From Paenibacillus_E oryzisoli_A (GTDB lineage: Bacteria > Bacillota > Bacilli > Paenibacillales > NBRC-103111), in the NCBI RefSeq assembly GCF_050467285.1, contig NZ_JBCMUN010000001.1, positions 496,001-560,000 on the forward strand: a DNA stretch of 64,000 nt, given 5' to 3'. The first letter of the stretch is position 1. Each line of letters begins with the position of its first letter. Below the pieces are notes generated by a model, which was not told the origin of the DNA, did no database searches, and saw only the letters and a list, made by a program, of their open reading frames with translations. A program made the position numbers and the translations under genes. Below, piece after piece: positions 24,466 through 34,021 of this stretch.

Positions 24466-24569
24466 TCATCCTCTCTACTTGAATACGTTACATAATGGGA
24501 CAATGCCATAAAAGTTCTCAACCTGATGTATGGTTTGGTTGACCTCCGCGATAGGCAATGTTATTATTT

Positions 24570-24583
24570 TGTTACCGATAACA
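24570..24583. promoter_or_regulatory. LacI-type operator palindrome
   Basis: TGTTACCGATAACA is a 14-bp palindrome (one mismatched pair) with the central CG typical of LacI-family operators. It lies about 105 bp before both the LacI gene start and the AraC-type gene start. Confidence 0.6.
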
Positions 24584-24675
24584 TAAATATATCATAACAA
24601 GCATTTTTGAAAAGGGTTCCAAAATTAGTTTGGTATATATGCCATATATTCCTGCTGAAAGGACGAAGTCCGGTG

Positions 24676-26901
24676 ATGAGGAACTTGCTGCGTCTGCCGA
24701 TCAGGAGAAATAAACAATCGGTGTTTAGAAAATATGTCTTCTCCTATTTGTTGTTCTTATGCCTTCCGATTGCGTTCGGTGTTCAGCAATATGTGCAAAC
24801 GCAAGAGGTTTTGACGAAGAGCGCAACGGATCTTAGCCTGCAAATTTTGAGAATGAGTCAAAACACGGTGGACCGGCTATTCGTTGAATCCGATGCTGTC
24901 GTTTCCGCGATCTCCGATGATAACAATGTCCTGTCGATGCTGTTAAACGCAACCTCACCGCCGACTCCCGAGCAGCTTTACAATTATTCCTTATTGCGCA
25001 GCAGCTTGAATCGATACGTGATAACGAATAAATTGCTGCAGGATATTTTCATTTGTTTCGCTAATAGCGGAGCGGTCGTGTCGTCGAAAACGGCCTTCGA
25101 TATGAATGACAGTTTGGTCAATATCAACGGAATGAAGTTAAGCGAATGGCTGGATGAGGTGTCCAAACGAAGCACGCAAAAGCAATACTATAATTTGAAT
25201 GATGTGACGATAGAAGGAAAGCAGTCATCCATGCTCGCTTATGTGAGCCCCTTGCCAAACGGCGTTCAAGGAAAAGTGTTGGGCTCCATCATCGTTTTTA
25301 TAGATCAGAAAGACATCACGGACTTGTTTCAACTTTTAGTTGAAGATAATGGATACGCTTACATTCGAGATGGGCAAGGCCAGGTGATTGCACCTACCTT
25401 TACGTCCGAGCAGCTGAAGAGCGGACTTACGCTCCCTCAGTCTTTGACAGGGAAGCTGGGCTCCTCCTTCGAGGAGCTTGGCGGCCAGAGCATGCTTGTA
25501 TCCCATTCCCGCTCTGACCAAAATGGCTGGACTTATATTGCAGCTCAACCATCTTCCGTCGTGCTGGCAAAGGCGGAAACGATTAAACGGGCGATTCTGA
25601 CGTTCGCTGGAATCACCCTTGGCTTGGGCATTCTAGCTGCGCTGTTCCTGGCCTACAGGAACAGCAAGCCTTTCTCGGAATTGCTGAATTCCATGTCGGA
25701 GCTGCGCTCCCAGATTGAACATCAGCTGCCGCTCTTACGGGCTTCAGTGCTTGATCGTTTGCTTAAAGGTTACTACAAGGACGAGGCAGGGGCCCGAGCT
25801 GCCCTTGAAGAGGCTTGGATCCAACTTCGAGGCGTCGGTTATTTTGCCATTTCCGTTACGGCCAACCGCGATGATCGGGCGGAGGTTGCCTACGAAGAAA
25901 CGGAAGAGATTCGCAGCTTTTTAACGGAGCGGCTGGAGCAAATGCTGGAGGGGTTTGATTTCCTGATCAATGTGGAGGGGAATCGTGCCGATCTGATTGT
26001 TGCCTTTGAGGAAAACGATCCGGAGGCATTGCGCGCCTTGCTTGGCGAGCGATGGCTTGTACAAGCAGACCTGCTTCAGGAGGAGAACGGTTTGCTGCTG
26101 ACCATCGGAATCGGGAGAGGCACCGCCTTGCTGCATGAACTGTGGCGCTCGCATAATGAAGCGCGTCAGGCGCTGGAATATCATATTCCGACGGATCGCG
26201 GGGAATTAATCTGGTATGAAGAGCGAGTTCAGGATTCTTCCTATTATTATTATCCGCTCGATATGGAACTAAAGCTAATCCAGACGGTTAAGAACGGCGA
26301 TATGGAAGGGCTTGATCGTTTGCTGCAGCATTTGTTGGATGTCAACTTGCTGGAACGGCGATTGAACACGGTGACGAGAAGGCAATTTCAGTACGAATTG
26401 CAGGGGACATTAGCCAAATTGCTGGAGCAGGTGGAGGCAAGCTCCGATTCGTTTGGGAAGCTGCGAGAGAAGTTGGCCGCACAGAATACTGAGAGCGGGG
26501 AGGCCTTCAATCCGGAGGTATGGAAGAAAGCGCTCCAAACGATCTGCGAACATCTCTCCCATCAGAAAAAGGACAAGTATATTAAAACGGCAATCGCGAT
26601 CCTCGAAATGACGAAAGCCCAGTTCACGGACCCGAATTTCAGTCTGACGGGATTGGCCTCGCATTTCAAATTATCGGAAAGCTTCATTTCGATTTTATTT
26701 AAAGACCACGTAGGGGAGAATTTTTCCGACTATGTAGAAAGACTCAGGCTCGAACTGGCATGCGGGCTTCTGAAGGGGACAGACAAGAGCATCGTACTGG
26801 TCGCGCAGGAAAGTGGATATAACAGCGATAAGACATTTCGTCGAGCATTCAAACGGGTGTACGGTATTCAACCGACTTCCTATCGCGAATCCTCCCGATA
26901 A
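24676..26901 (+). CDS. Membrane-bound AraC family sensor regulator
   Basis: 741 residues from ATG 24676; an upstream TTG at 24607 is in frame but unsupported. A basic N-terminus and membrane segment at about 20-38 lead to an extracytoplasmic sensor domain (about 40-300, dCache-like), a second membrane segment at about 305-325, a cytosolic linker, and a C-terminal AraC DNA-binding domain with two HTHs (FSLTGLASHFKLSESFIS; VLVAQESGYNSDKTFRRAFKRVYGIQP). This one-protein sensor architecture is common in Paenibacillus sugar loci beside LplB/YtcP transporters. It likely activates the transporter and enzyme genes that follow. Confidence 0.92.
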   Translation: MRNLLRLPIRRNKQSVFRKYVFSYLLFLCLPIAFGVQQYVQTQEVLTKSATDLSLQILRMSQNTVDRLFVESDAVVSAISDDNNVLSMLLNATSPPTPEQLYNYSLLRSSLNRYVITNKLLQDIFICFANSGAVVSSKTAFDMNDSLVNINGMKLSEWLDEVSKRSTQKQYYNLNDVTIEGKQSSMLAYVSPLPNGVQGKVLGSIIVFIDQKDITDLFQLLVEDNGYAYIRDGQGQVIAPTFTSEQLKSGLTLPQSLTGKLGSSFEELGGQSMLVSHSRSDQNGWTYIAAQPSSVVLAKAETIKRAILTFAGITLGLGILAALFLAYRNSKPFSELLNSMSELRSQIEHQLPLLRASVLDRLLKGYYKDEAGARAALEEAWIQLRGVGYFAISVTANRDDRAEVAYEETEEIRSFLTERLEQMLEGFDFLINVEGNRADLIVAFEENDPEALRALLGERWLVQADLLQEENGLLLTIGIGRGTALLHELWRSHNEARQALEYHIPTDRGELIWYEERVQDSSYYYYPLDMELKLIQTVKNGDMEGLDRLLQHLLDVNLLERRLNTVTRRQFQYELQGTLAKLLEQVEASSDSFGKLREKLAAQNTESGEAFNPEVWKKALQTICEHLSHQKKDKYIKTAIAILEMTKAQFTDPNFSLTGLASHFKLSESFISILFKDHVGENFSDYVERLRLELACGLLKGTDKSIVLVAQESGYNSDKTFRRAFKRVYGIQPTSYRESSR

Positions 26902-26905
26902 ACCC

Positions 26906-26957
26906 AACCTCTATACGAGGTCACTCTTCTCAGAGTGGTCCTGGATAGAGGTTTTCT
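26906..26957 (+). terminator. Rho-independent terminator after the AraC gene
   Basis: AACCTCTAT (26906-26914) pairs with ATAGAGGTT (26945-26953), with an inner GTCACTCT/AGAGTGG hairpin, followed by TTCTTATTT. It separates the regulator from the transporter transcript. Confidence 0.75.
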
Positions 26958-27156
26958 TATTTCGGAAAGAAAAGAGCGTGAAAAAACTATTGTTCCTTGC
27001 ATTCAGAAGGCTATGCACAACGCACCCGTGCAAAACCTTATGCAGAACCCAAATCCCTTGCCTTACAAGGGATTCAGGCAAATAATCGCATTGAATGGGT
27101 GTGAAAAAAGAACTGTTCCTTTACGAATTGCACTTTGTTGCCGTACATTCAATTTG

Positions 27157-27171
27157 AATAAAGCGTTTACA
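27157..27171. promoter_or_regulatory. cre-like catabolite-control site upstream of the transporter
   Basis: AATAAAGCGTTTACA matches the Bacillus cre consensus WTGNAANCGNWNNCW at all but two fixed positions. It lies about 45 bp before the first permease gene. The rest of the 26958-27214 gap has no credible gene; it should hold the transporter promoter. Confidence 0.4.
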
Positions 27172-27214
27172 AAAACGATGCCACTGAATACGGTTTCAAT
27201 TACTTGAAGGGCTG

Positions 27215-28216
27215 GTGAAACGAACCATGGATGCAAGCCAAAATTCCGTCCTCATGAGCGCGACAGCAAAGCGGGCGAAAGCCGAAAGCGGACTTTGGTA
27301 TAGAATCAAACAGCAGAAGGTGTTGCTGCTGCTGTTGTTACCGGGTCTTATTTACTTCTTTATCTTTTCGTATGTACCGATGTACGGCATTCTGGTCGCG
27401 TTTAAAAAGTTTCGCATGCAGGCGGGACATCCGTTCTGGAGCTCGGTGTTTACAGCACCGTGGGCCGGGCCGTTCGGTCTCGACTATTTTAAAACCTTCG
27501 TTAATGGCCCCTACTTCTGGATGCTGCTTAAGAACACGTTCCTGCTTGGATGTTATTCCATTCTATTCGGCTTTCCGGTACCGATCATCTTCGCGCTTTT
27601 GTTGAATGAGCTGCGTAACCGCTACTATAAGGGCCTTGTGCAAACGGTCAGTTATCTGCCGTACTTCCTGTCCATTGTCGCTGTTGTCGGGATGATGAAG
27701 CTTATGCTAGCCCCTGATTCCGGAATTGTGAATGTGCTGCTGATGAAACTAGGCTTGCAGCAGATTTACTTCTTCGGACTGCCGGGATGGTTCCGCACCT
27801 TGTTCGTTGGGTCGCACATTTGGAAAGATCTCGGGATGGGAGCGGTCATCTATCTGGCAGCTTTGTCCAAGGTCGATCCAGAGCAATACGAATCCGCTGT
27901 TCTCGACGGGGCTACTCGGATCAAGCAGATGTGGCACATTACACTTCCCGCCATTAAACCTGTGGTGGTCATCACGCTGATTCTCGGATTGTCGCATGTG
28001 GTGAGCGTCGGTGCCGAGAAGATTATCCTCATGTACTCGCCGCTTACGTACGATACGGCTGATGTTTTCTCGACGTTTGTATATCGCCAGGGATTGGTCA
28101 ACATGGATTTCAGCTTCGGAGCGGCGGTCGACTTGTTCAATTCCGCCATCAACGTCATTTTCCTGGTCAGCTCTAATTATCTTGCGCGAAAGATTTCAGG
28201 GGAAAGCCTCTGGTAA
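27215..28216 (+). CDS. Sugar ABC transporter permease (LplB-type)
   Basis: 333 residues with about six membrane segments and the permease EAA-like loop QYESAVLDGATRIKQMWHITLP near 225-246, which contacts the ATPase. The family start block LLLLPGLIYFFIFSYVPMYGILVAFKKF is characteristic of LplB-like CUT1 permeases for complex oligosaccharides. A GTG start follows GAAGGG; ATG 27227 is an alternative. First gene of the transporter trio. Confidence 0.93.
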   Translation: MKRTMDASQNSVLMSATAKRAKAESGLWYRIKQQKVLLLLLLPGLIYFFIFSYVPMYGILVAFKKFRMQAGHPFWSSVFTAPWAGPFGLDYFKTFVNGPYFWMLLKNTFLLGCYSILFGFPVPIIFALLLNELRNRYYKGLVQTVSYLPYFLSIVAVVGMMKLMLAPDSGIVNVLLMKLGLQQIYFFGLPGWFRTLFVGSHIWKDLGMGAVIYLAALSKVDPEQYESAVLDGATRIKQMWHITLPAIKPVVVITLILGLSHVVSVGAEKIILMYSPLTYDTADVFSTFVYRQGLVNMDFSFGAAVDLFNSAINVIFLVSSNYLARKISGESLW

Positions 28217-28243
28217 CGCTGTTTGTGTGAAAGGAGAGTTACG

Positions 28244-29143
28244 ATGATTAAAGATACATCGCTGAGCTCGAGAGTGCTCGATGCCGTCATTCATATCGTT
28301 ATGGTGATTGTCATCGTCGCGACGCTTTTGCCCGTGCTTAATGTTTTTGCGGTATCGTTTAGCAGCCCGGACAACATTGCAAGCGGGAAGGTCTTTCTGC
28401 TTCCGAAGGGCCTTAATTTAAGCGCTTACTATACCATTCTTTTTGAGGATGTTCATATTCCAAAATCGTTCTTGAATTCGGTGTTTATTACGGTTGTGGG
28501 GACGATCTTCAACGTAGCCCTAACGACGATCACAGCTTACTCTTTATCCAAAAAGTACCTTGTATTCCGTGGATTTTTTACGACCTACGTGGTTATTCCG
28601 ATGTTTTTCGGAGGCGGCATCATTCCGCTTTTTCTCGTAGTGAAGACGTTTGGCCTAGTCGGCTCCTATTCCGCGCTGATCATTCCGTATTTGATCAGTC
28701 CATGGTGGCTTATCATCATGATCTCCTTCTTCCGCACCTTTCCGGCTGAATTGGAGGAAGCCGCCAAAATCGACGGCTGCAGCGACTTTGGCGCGCTGAT
28801 CCGGATCGTTCTGCCCTTGTCTACCGCTGCCGTCGCAACCATTGCTTTGTTCTATGCCGTCTCTTATTGGAATTCCTTCTTCCCGGCCCTCATGTTCCTG
28901 AATGATTACGCGAAGTATCCGCTGCAGTTGCTTCTGAGAGATATCGTCCTGCAGAATACACTTGCGGATCAGCTTGCATCGCAGGGGAATGCGGCGCTTG
29001 CGAACGACCTTCAAACGAGTCTGACCCCGCAGAGCGTGCAGTACGCGACACTGGTCGTCTCCATCGTTCCAATGCTGATCGTCTATCCGTTCATTCAGAA
29101 ATATTTCGTAAAAGGCGTGATGATCGGCTCCCTGAAAGGTTAA
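28244..29143 (+). CDS. Sugar ABC transporter permease (YtcP/LplC-type)
   Basis: 299 residues from ATG 28244 (AAAGGAG seven bases upstream). About six membrane segments, with the EAA loop LEEAAKIDGCSDFGALIRIVLP. It partners the LplB-type permease as the second half of the channel. Both lack a linked ATPase gene, which in this group is usually a shared MsmX-like protein encoded elsewhere. Confidence 0.93.
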   Translation: MIKDTSLSSRVLDAVIHIVMVIVIVATLLPVLNVFAVSFSSPDNIASGKVFLLPKGLNLSAYYTILFEDVHIPKSFLNSVFITVVGTIFNVALTTITAYSLSKKYLVFRGFFTTYVVIPMFFGGGIIPLFLVVKTFGLVGSYSALIIPYLISPWWLIIMISFFRTFPAELEEAAKIDGCSDFGALIRIVLPLSTAAVATIALFYAVSYWNSFFPALMFLNDYAKYPLQLLLRDIVLQNTLADQLASQGNAALANDLQTSLTPQSVQYATLVVSIVPMLIVYPFIQKYFVKGVMIGSLKG

Positions 29144-29272
29144 GGGAAGCCGGCGAAAGAAACCATAAATTTCGTCTGGGAGGGATGCCTTGGACACTGC
29201 TCGAAATAGGGATTGCTGGAAAAAGGGATGTCAAATGGAATTCAAATTACGCAAAGAGAGGCGAATGTGAGT

Positions 29273-30874
29273 ATGGGCAAGAAAAAATGGGCAACATCAG
29301 GCACTTTGACGGCACTTTCAATGGCGGTTGTTCTGTCCGCATGTTCTTCGCAATCCAATCCGGTATCGAACGATTCGTCGTCAGCGCCTTCTTCAGCAAG
29401 TTCGTCTGCCGACCCGAACAATATGGACAAAACCGTATCGCTTACGGTCGTCAGCCAGACCAAATACGCACCGAACTCCGTGCCGAACGAATACACCAAG
29501 CAGACCGAGCAGAAGTTCAATATGAAATGGGACTACCAGGCTATCCCATTGTCCGCAGGTATGGATAAGTACAACGTTATGTTCGCGTCCGGCGACTATC
29601 CGGAATTTATTCCGAACATGAACCAGTGGAACGCCGTTCGCAAATGGGCGGCGGCAGGCTATCTGCTGCCGATCGGCGATTACTTTGACAAGATGCCGAA
29701 TTACCGCAAGCTCTATACCGACGATCAGTGGAAAATGCTTAAGGACTTCACCAGCGTTAATGGAAAAATGTATATGGTTCCATTCATCACGACGACGTTT
29801 GATCCGATGACTTTCATTTACCGGAAGGACGCCTTTGACAAAGCGGGAATCACTTCTTTCCCCAAGACGACCGACGAGTTGACCGCTGCATTGCAGAAAC
29901 TGAAAGAGACCAACCCGAGCTTCATTGGGCTCGCGGTTCGGGGAGGCTCCGGGAATACCGGCATCCGGAACCTGTTGATCAGCTTCGACAACACGTTCCG
30001 GATCCCGCCTGACTTCAACGGTTCGAACGGCTGGTACGGCTTCTGGCACGATCCCGATTATAACAATCAGATGGTGTTCGCTCCGGCGACCGACAAGCAG
30101 CGCGCCATGCTTAGTTATTTGGCAAAGCTGTATAAGGCAGGTCTCATTCAGAAGGACTTCGCGACAGCGACGGAGGACCAATTCAACCAGAATCGGAAAA
30201 ACGGCAAGGATCTGATCGACTTCCAATACGTCAGCCACGTTGTCAGCCTGGAGAAGGCGGACAGCACGCAGGATTGGGATTATGCGAAGGCGTTCGTGAA
30301 GGACACGGCTTTCGGTAAAAATCCCGTCATGTTCAAAGGGCCGGACTTTGCGTTGTTCGGTTCCATTCTCAGCAACAAATTGGCCGACCAGCCGGATAAA
30401 CTAAACCGTCTGCTGAAATATATCGATTGGTCGTCAACACCGGAAGGCGAGCTGTTCAACCAAATGGGCGTCGAAGGCCTCTCCTACGAGATGAAGGATG
30501 GATTGCCGACGTACAAAGGCGATCTTGACCGCAAGAAAGTGCTGGAGCAATTTGGCTTCGACTACTATATCACCAAGAATGACGACGCACAGAAGACCGA
30601 CCCGGCCTTCAAGATCGATCAAGAAGCCGCTCCGATCTTCCAGTCAATGGAGACAATGTATGCCCAAGCCGCCAATATGAATGACGATGATTCCAGCACC
30701 GTCAATACGATTATGACTGGCGTTTGGAACGAAGTGTACCAATTTGCGACTAAAGCGATCATGGGACTTGTGAATGTCAATGACGATCAGGTTTGGAAGG
30801 AGCACCTGGCCAATCTGAATAAAGTGGGGCTCGATAAGGCGCAAGCCATCTACGACAAAGCGATGAAGCAGTAA
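29273..30874 (+). CDS. ABC transporter extracellular solute-binding lipoprotein
   Basis: 533 residues, long for the family as is usual for LplA-like oligosaccharide binders. The signal peptide (KKKWATSGTLTALSMAVVLSAC) ends in lipobox LSAC, so the protein is anchored outside the membrane. A Ser-rich spacer follows, then the binding domain with YPEFIPNMNQWN, MYMVPFITTTFDPMTFIYRKDAF and QMGVEGLSYEMKDGLPTY. Start ATG 29273 or GTG 29267 (nearer to AGAGAGG). It delivers the saccharide to the two permeases. Confidence 0.93.
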   Translation: MGKKKWATSGTLTALSMAVVLSACSSQSNPVSNDSSSAPSSASSSADPNNMDKTVSLTVVSQTKYAPNSVPNEYTKQTEQKFNMKWDYQAIPLSAGMDKYNVMFASGDYPEFIPNMNQWNAVRKWAAAGYLLPIGDYFDKMPNYRKLYTDDQWKMLKDFTSVNGKMYMVPFITTTFDPMTFIYRKDAFDKAGITSFPKTTDELTAALQKLKETNPSFIGLAVRGGSGNTGIRNLLISFDNTFRIPPDFNGSNGWYGFWHDPDYNNQMVFAPATDKQRAMLSYLAKLYKAGLIQKDFATATEDQFNQNRKNGKDLIDFQYVSHVVSLEKADSTQDWDYAKAFVKDTAFGKNPVMFKGPDFALFGSILSNKLADQPDKLNRLLKYIDWSSTPEGELFNQMGVEGLSYEMKDGLPTYKGDLDRKKVLEQFGFDYYITKNDDAQKTDPAFKIDQEAAPIFQSMETMYAQAANMNDDDSSTVNTIMTGVWNEVYQFATKAIMGLVNVNDDQVWKEHLANLNKVGLDKAQAIYDKAMKQ

Positions 30875-30896
30875 TGATTCGTAAGCAACAGACTGG

Positions 30897-30925
30897 ACCC
30901 GCTCCTAAGGGGCGGGTGCTTTCTT
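30897..30925 (+). terminator. Intercistronic hairpin after the binding-protein gene
   Basis: ACCCGCTCC pairs with GGGGCGGGT around TAA, followed by GCTTTCTTCC. Such hairpins after binding-protein genes commonly lower downstream expression relative to the binding protein; this is probably a partial terminator. Confidence 0.6.
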
Positions 30926-30951
30926 CCTTCCGTTGAACAGGAGGTAATGGC

Positions 30952-33900
30952 GTGGCTGATCAAGCAGATAAACAACTTGTAAGGGATCCGTTCGCCGAGA
31001 TCGCGCTGCGGGAACACCCGCTGGCGGGAGACGGCCTCGAGGCGGCAGCTCCGCGCGAGTGGGAGAAACGCATGTTTGCTTTGGGAACGGAAGCGGCTGC
31101 GCGTCTTCCTAAGCCGACTTACGACATGCAATTAGAGGAGTATGAGCTGGAACTGGAAAGACTTCGGGCGTATTACCGTCCGTACCTGCGTCGGCTGACA
31201 CCTGCTGCTGGATTTGCCCGTCCCCGGCAAGAGCTCAAAGCTTTCGACTTCCGGTACGAGGATCAGCAGGACAGGGAATTCGGCAGCGTGCTTGCCGGCT
31301 TGGGCGAGTGGGAGCATGTAACGGTGCCTGACTTCCGCGGACCTACCAAAGAGAACGGCCGCTGGACCGGCTACTACCGAACCGCCTTCAAGAGCTCGCG
31401 CCCGGCGGCCGGCAAGCGGGTGTTTGTCGTATTTAAAGGCGTCGATTACAAGGCGGTCGTGTATGTCAACGGCAAATGTGTTGGCAGCCACGAGGGGCTG
31501 TTCGCACCGTTTGAATGTGATATCACCTCCGTGCTTCAAGAGGAGAACGTGCTGGTCGTAGAGGTGCACAACGACTATCCGATGATGGGTGTGAACGGTT
31601 CAAGGCTGGACGGCGACAAGATGTATGCGGCGACCGGACCTGGCTGGGATGAGCCGATCCAAGGCTGGCATCATTGTCCGCCCGGCGCCGGCATTTATAA
31701 CCGCGTGTTTGTGGAGGAGCGCGCCGAGCTGTTCGTTCAAGACATTTTCGTAAGAACGAATCCGGACGAAGCGATGTTCGAGGCATGGGTGGACGTCATG
31801 AACGCGACCAACGGGCTGATCGAGCATGCGGAGCTGCGGCTTGAAGTCCATGCGGATAATTTTGAGGGAGAGGGGCTTTCCGAGATTCGCTTTCCCGTCG
31901 CTTATGCCGGGCCGGGTTTGAACAATTACCGGTATAAGATTGCTTTTCCGCAATTTAAAAGCTGGGAACTGAACGAGCCTCGCCTGTATACGCTGCGGGT
32001 CTCCGTGTTTCGAGGAGAGGAGCGCGAAGACGTGCACGACCGCTGCTTTGGAATGCGTTCGTTCCGCATGGACGAATCGACGGAGCCGAAGGGATCACTC
32101 TTTTTCAATAACCGGCCCATTATTCTACGGGGTGCCAATGAGATGGGGCATCTTCAGCTGTGTGTGATGAATGATGACTATGACCAGCTGGTGGATGACA
32201 TTCTGATCGCGAAGCTGGCGAATTTGAACTTTTACCGAGTGACGCAGCGCCCGGTTCAGGAAGAAATCTACGATTGCATGGACCGGTTGGGGATGCTGAA
32301 TCAATGCGATCTTCCAGCTTTCGGTTTTATTAGACGGAGTCAATTTTACGAAGCGGTGCGCCAAACGGCAGAGATGGAGCGGCTCGTGCGCAGCCACCCT
32401 TGCGTCATCATGGTTTCGCTGATCAACGAACCGTCCCGTCCAGCCAAGCGGGGCAAGGGGCATCGTCACCTATTCCGGGATGAGATGGAGGCTTTTTTCA
32501 CGGCAGCCCGTCAAGCGATCTACATCGAGAATCCTGACCGCGTCGTCAAAAATGCGGATGGCGATTATGACCCGCCGACCGCGGAGGGGCTGTCCGATTT
32601 TCATTGCTATACGATGTGGTATACGAATCATATGATCCCCTTCGGGGAGCTGTACAAAGGAGGGTTGCCTCCGATCAAGGCGGGCTGGAAAACCGGGTGC
32701 GGCGAGTACGGTTCCGAAGGGCTTGACCGGCTTGAGCTCATGCAGGCGCGATATCCACGGGAATGGCTGCCGCAAAAGCTCGGCGATACCTGGATGCCGA
32801 ACGCCATTGTGGACGCCCAGTCTTATGCGCTGCATGGGGATTGGTACCCGGAGCTATCCTGCATCGAAGATTGGATTCGCGACAGTCAGCGGTATCAAGC
32901 CTTCGTAACGAAGCTGATGACGGATACGCTCCGCAGACGCTCCGACCGCATCGTGCAATCTGCGATTCATCTGCTGATCGACGCGTGGCCGTCGGGCTGG
33001 ATGAAGTCGCTGGTCGGCGTCGATCGCGTGCCGAAGCCTGCCTATTTTGCCTATGCACAGAGTCTTGAGCCGATTCGGGTACATGTGCGGGGAGATCGCT
33101 GGCGCGCGTATGCGGGCGAGGTTGTCGAGCTGGAGGCATGGCTGCTCAATGATACATCGACAGCGTATAACGGCTGCAGCATCATCGTCACACTGCGGGA
33201 CGAGAAAGCGGATTACGCTTCGTTCGCGATTGAGGCTCAAGTGAAAGGCGTATCTTCCTGCTATTCGGGAACGGTGACGCTGGTTATGCCGGAGGTAGAA
33301 GGAAGGCATACCGTTTACGCGGAGGCGTGCCTGATCGATGCCTCCGGGTGTATTCTTAACGGAGAACGGTTCGAAATCGAAGTTTTCGCGAGAACAGACG
33401 TCGCCGTCACGAGCGGCCGCATCGCTTATATCGGTGAGAAGGCGGAGAAGCTCTGTTCCGCGCTCGAATTGTCGGGGGCGAGCTTTTCACCTGAAAGCCC
33501 CTTCGACACGATCATCGTATCCTCCTGTGAACGGTTTCGGGTACATGAGATAGAGGTGAGACAGCGAGTGGAAGCGGGGGCGACGGCAGTCTTCCTCTCT
33601 GACGAGACTGGACACCGGCAATGGAGAATCGGCGATGTGATCGTGCATGAGGAGCCCATTGGCGCGCTGTTTACACTGGCGCGAGACGGTTCCGAACCCC
33701 TCTTAAGCGAGACGAAGCCGGCGGATTTCAGCTATTTCTATAACAGGATGACGGATCGAATTGATCCGTTGACCGGTTGTGGCTGGCGTTCGGAGAGATT
33801 GACGCCGCTGCTGTATACGTATGAGAGGCCGCCGCATGGACAGCCGCCGACACCGGTCGGCAAGCCGAAGCTTGCGGTTGTCGGTTCGCGGATGCTTGGC

Positions 33901-34008
33901 GAGGGCAGCCTCGTATTCATCGGGCTGGAGCTGGAAGGCCGGATTGGCTGCAACCCTCCGCTTGACCGGCTTCTCGCTTCTCTCGCAGCCAAGAACCAGA
34001 TCGATTGA
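30952..34008 (+). CDS. Glycoside hydrolase family 2 protein
   Basis: 1018 residues, GTG start with GGAGG seven bases upstream. N-terminal jelly-roll (about 100-225; GYYRTAFK, VVYVNGKCVGSHEGLFAPFECDIT), Ig-like domain, then a TIM barrel from about 370 with the acid/base Glu at 493 in SLINEP and the nucleophile Glu at 585 in GCGEYG. C-terminal beta domains follow. No signal peptide, so it is cytosolic. GH2 includes beta-galactosidase, glucuronidase and mannosidase activities; it is not classic LacZ and the substrate is unassigned. It is the first enzyme gene after the transporter. Confidence 0.88.
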   Translation: MADQADKQLVRDPFAEIALREHPLAGDGLEAAAPREWEKRMFALGTEAAARLPKPTYDMQLEEYELELERLRAYYRPYLRRLTPAAGFARPRQELKAFDFRYEDQQDREFGSVLAGLGEWEHVTVPDFRGPTKENGRWTGYYRTAFKSSRPAAGKRVFVVFKGVDYKAVVYVNGKCVGSHEGLFAPFECDITSVLQEENVLVVEVHNDYPMMGVNGSRLDGDKMYAATGPGWDEPIQGWHHCPPGAGIYNRVFVEERAELFVQDIFVRTNPDEAMFEAWVDVMNATNGLIEHAELRLEVHADNFEGEGLSEIRFPVAYAGPGLNNYRYKIAFPQFKSWELNEPRLYTLRVSVFRGEEREDVHDRCFGMRSFRMDESTEPKGSLFFNNRPIILRGANEMGHLQLCVMNDDYDQLVDDILIAKLANLNFYRVTQRPVQEEIYDCMDRLGMLNQCDLPAFGFIRRSQFYEAVRQTAEMERLVRSHPCVIMVSLINEPSRPAKRGKGHRHLFRDEMEAFFTAARQAIYIENPDRVVKNADGDYDPPTAEGLSDFHCYTMWYTNHMIPFGELYKGGLPPIKAGWKTGCGEYGSEGLDRLELMQARYPREWLPQKLGDTWMPNAIVDAQSYALHGDWYPELSCIEDWIRDSQRYQAFVTKLMTDTLRRRSDRIVQSAIHLLIDAWPSGWMKSLVGVDRVPKPAYFAYAQSLEPIRVHVRGDRWRAYAGEVVELEAWLLNDTSTAYNGCSIIVTLRDEKADYASFAIEAQVKGVSSCYSGTVTLVMPEVEGRHTVYAEACLIDASGCILNGERFEIEVFARTDVAVTSGRIAYIGEKAEKLCSALELSGASFSPESPFDTIIVSSCERFRVHEIEVRQRVEAGATAVFLSDETGHRQWRIGDVIVHEEPIGALFTLARDGSEPLLSETKPADFSYFYNRMTDRIDPLTGCGWRSERLTPLLYTYERPPHGQPPTPVGKPKLAVVGSRMLGEGSLVFIGLELEGRIGCNPPLDRLLASLAAKNQID

Positions 34009-34021
34009 AGGAGACAGAGAG

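Noticed and set aside
26935..27207. 90-residue reading frame before the first permease gene
   Set aside because: It starts inside the terminator hairpin, has no ribosome site and no recognisable protein pattern.
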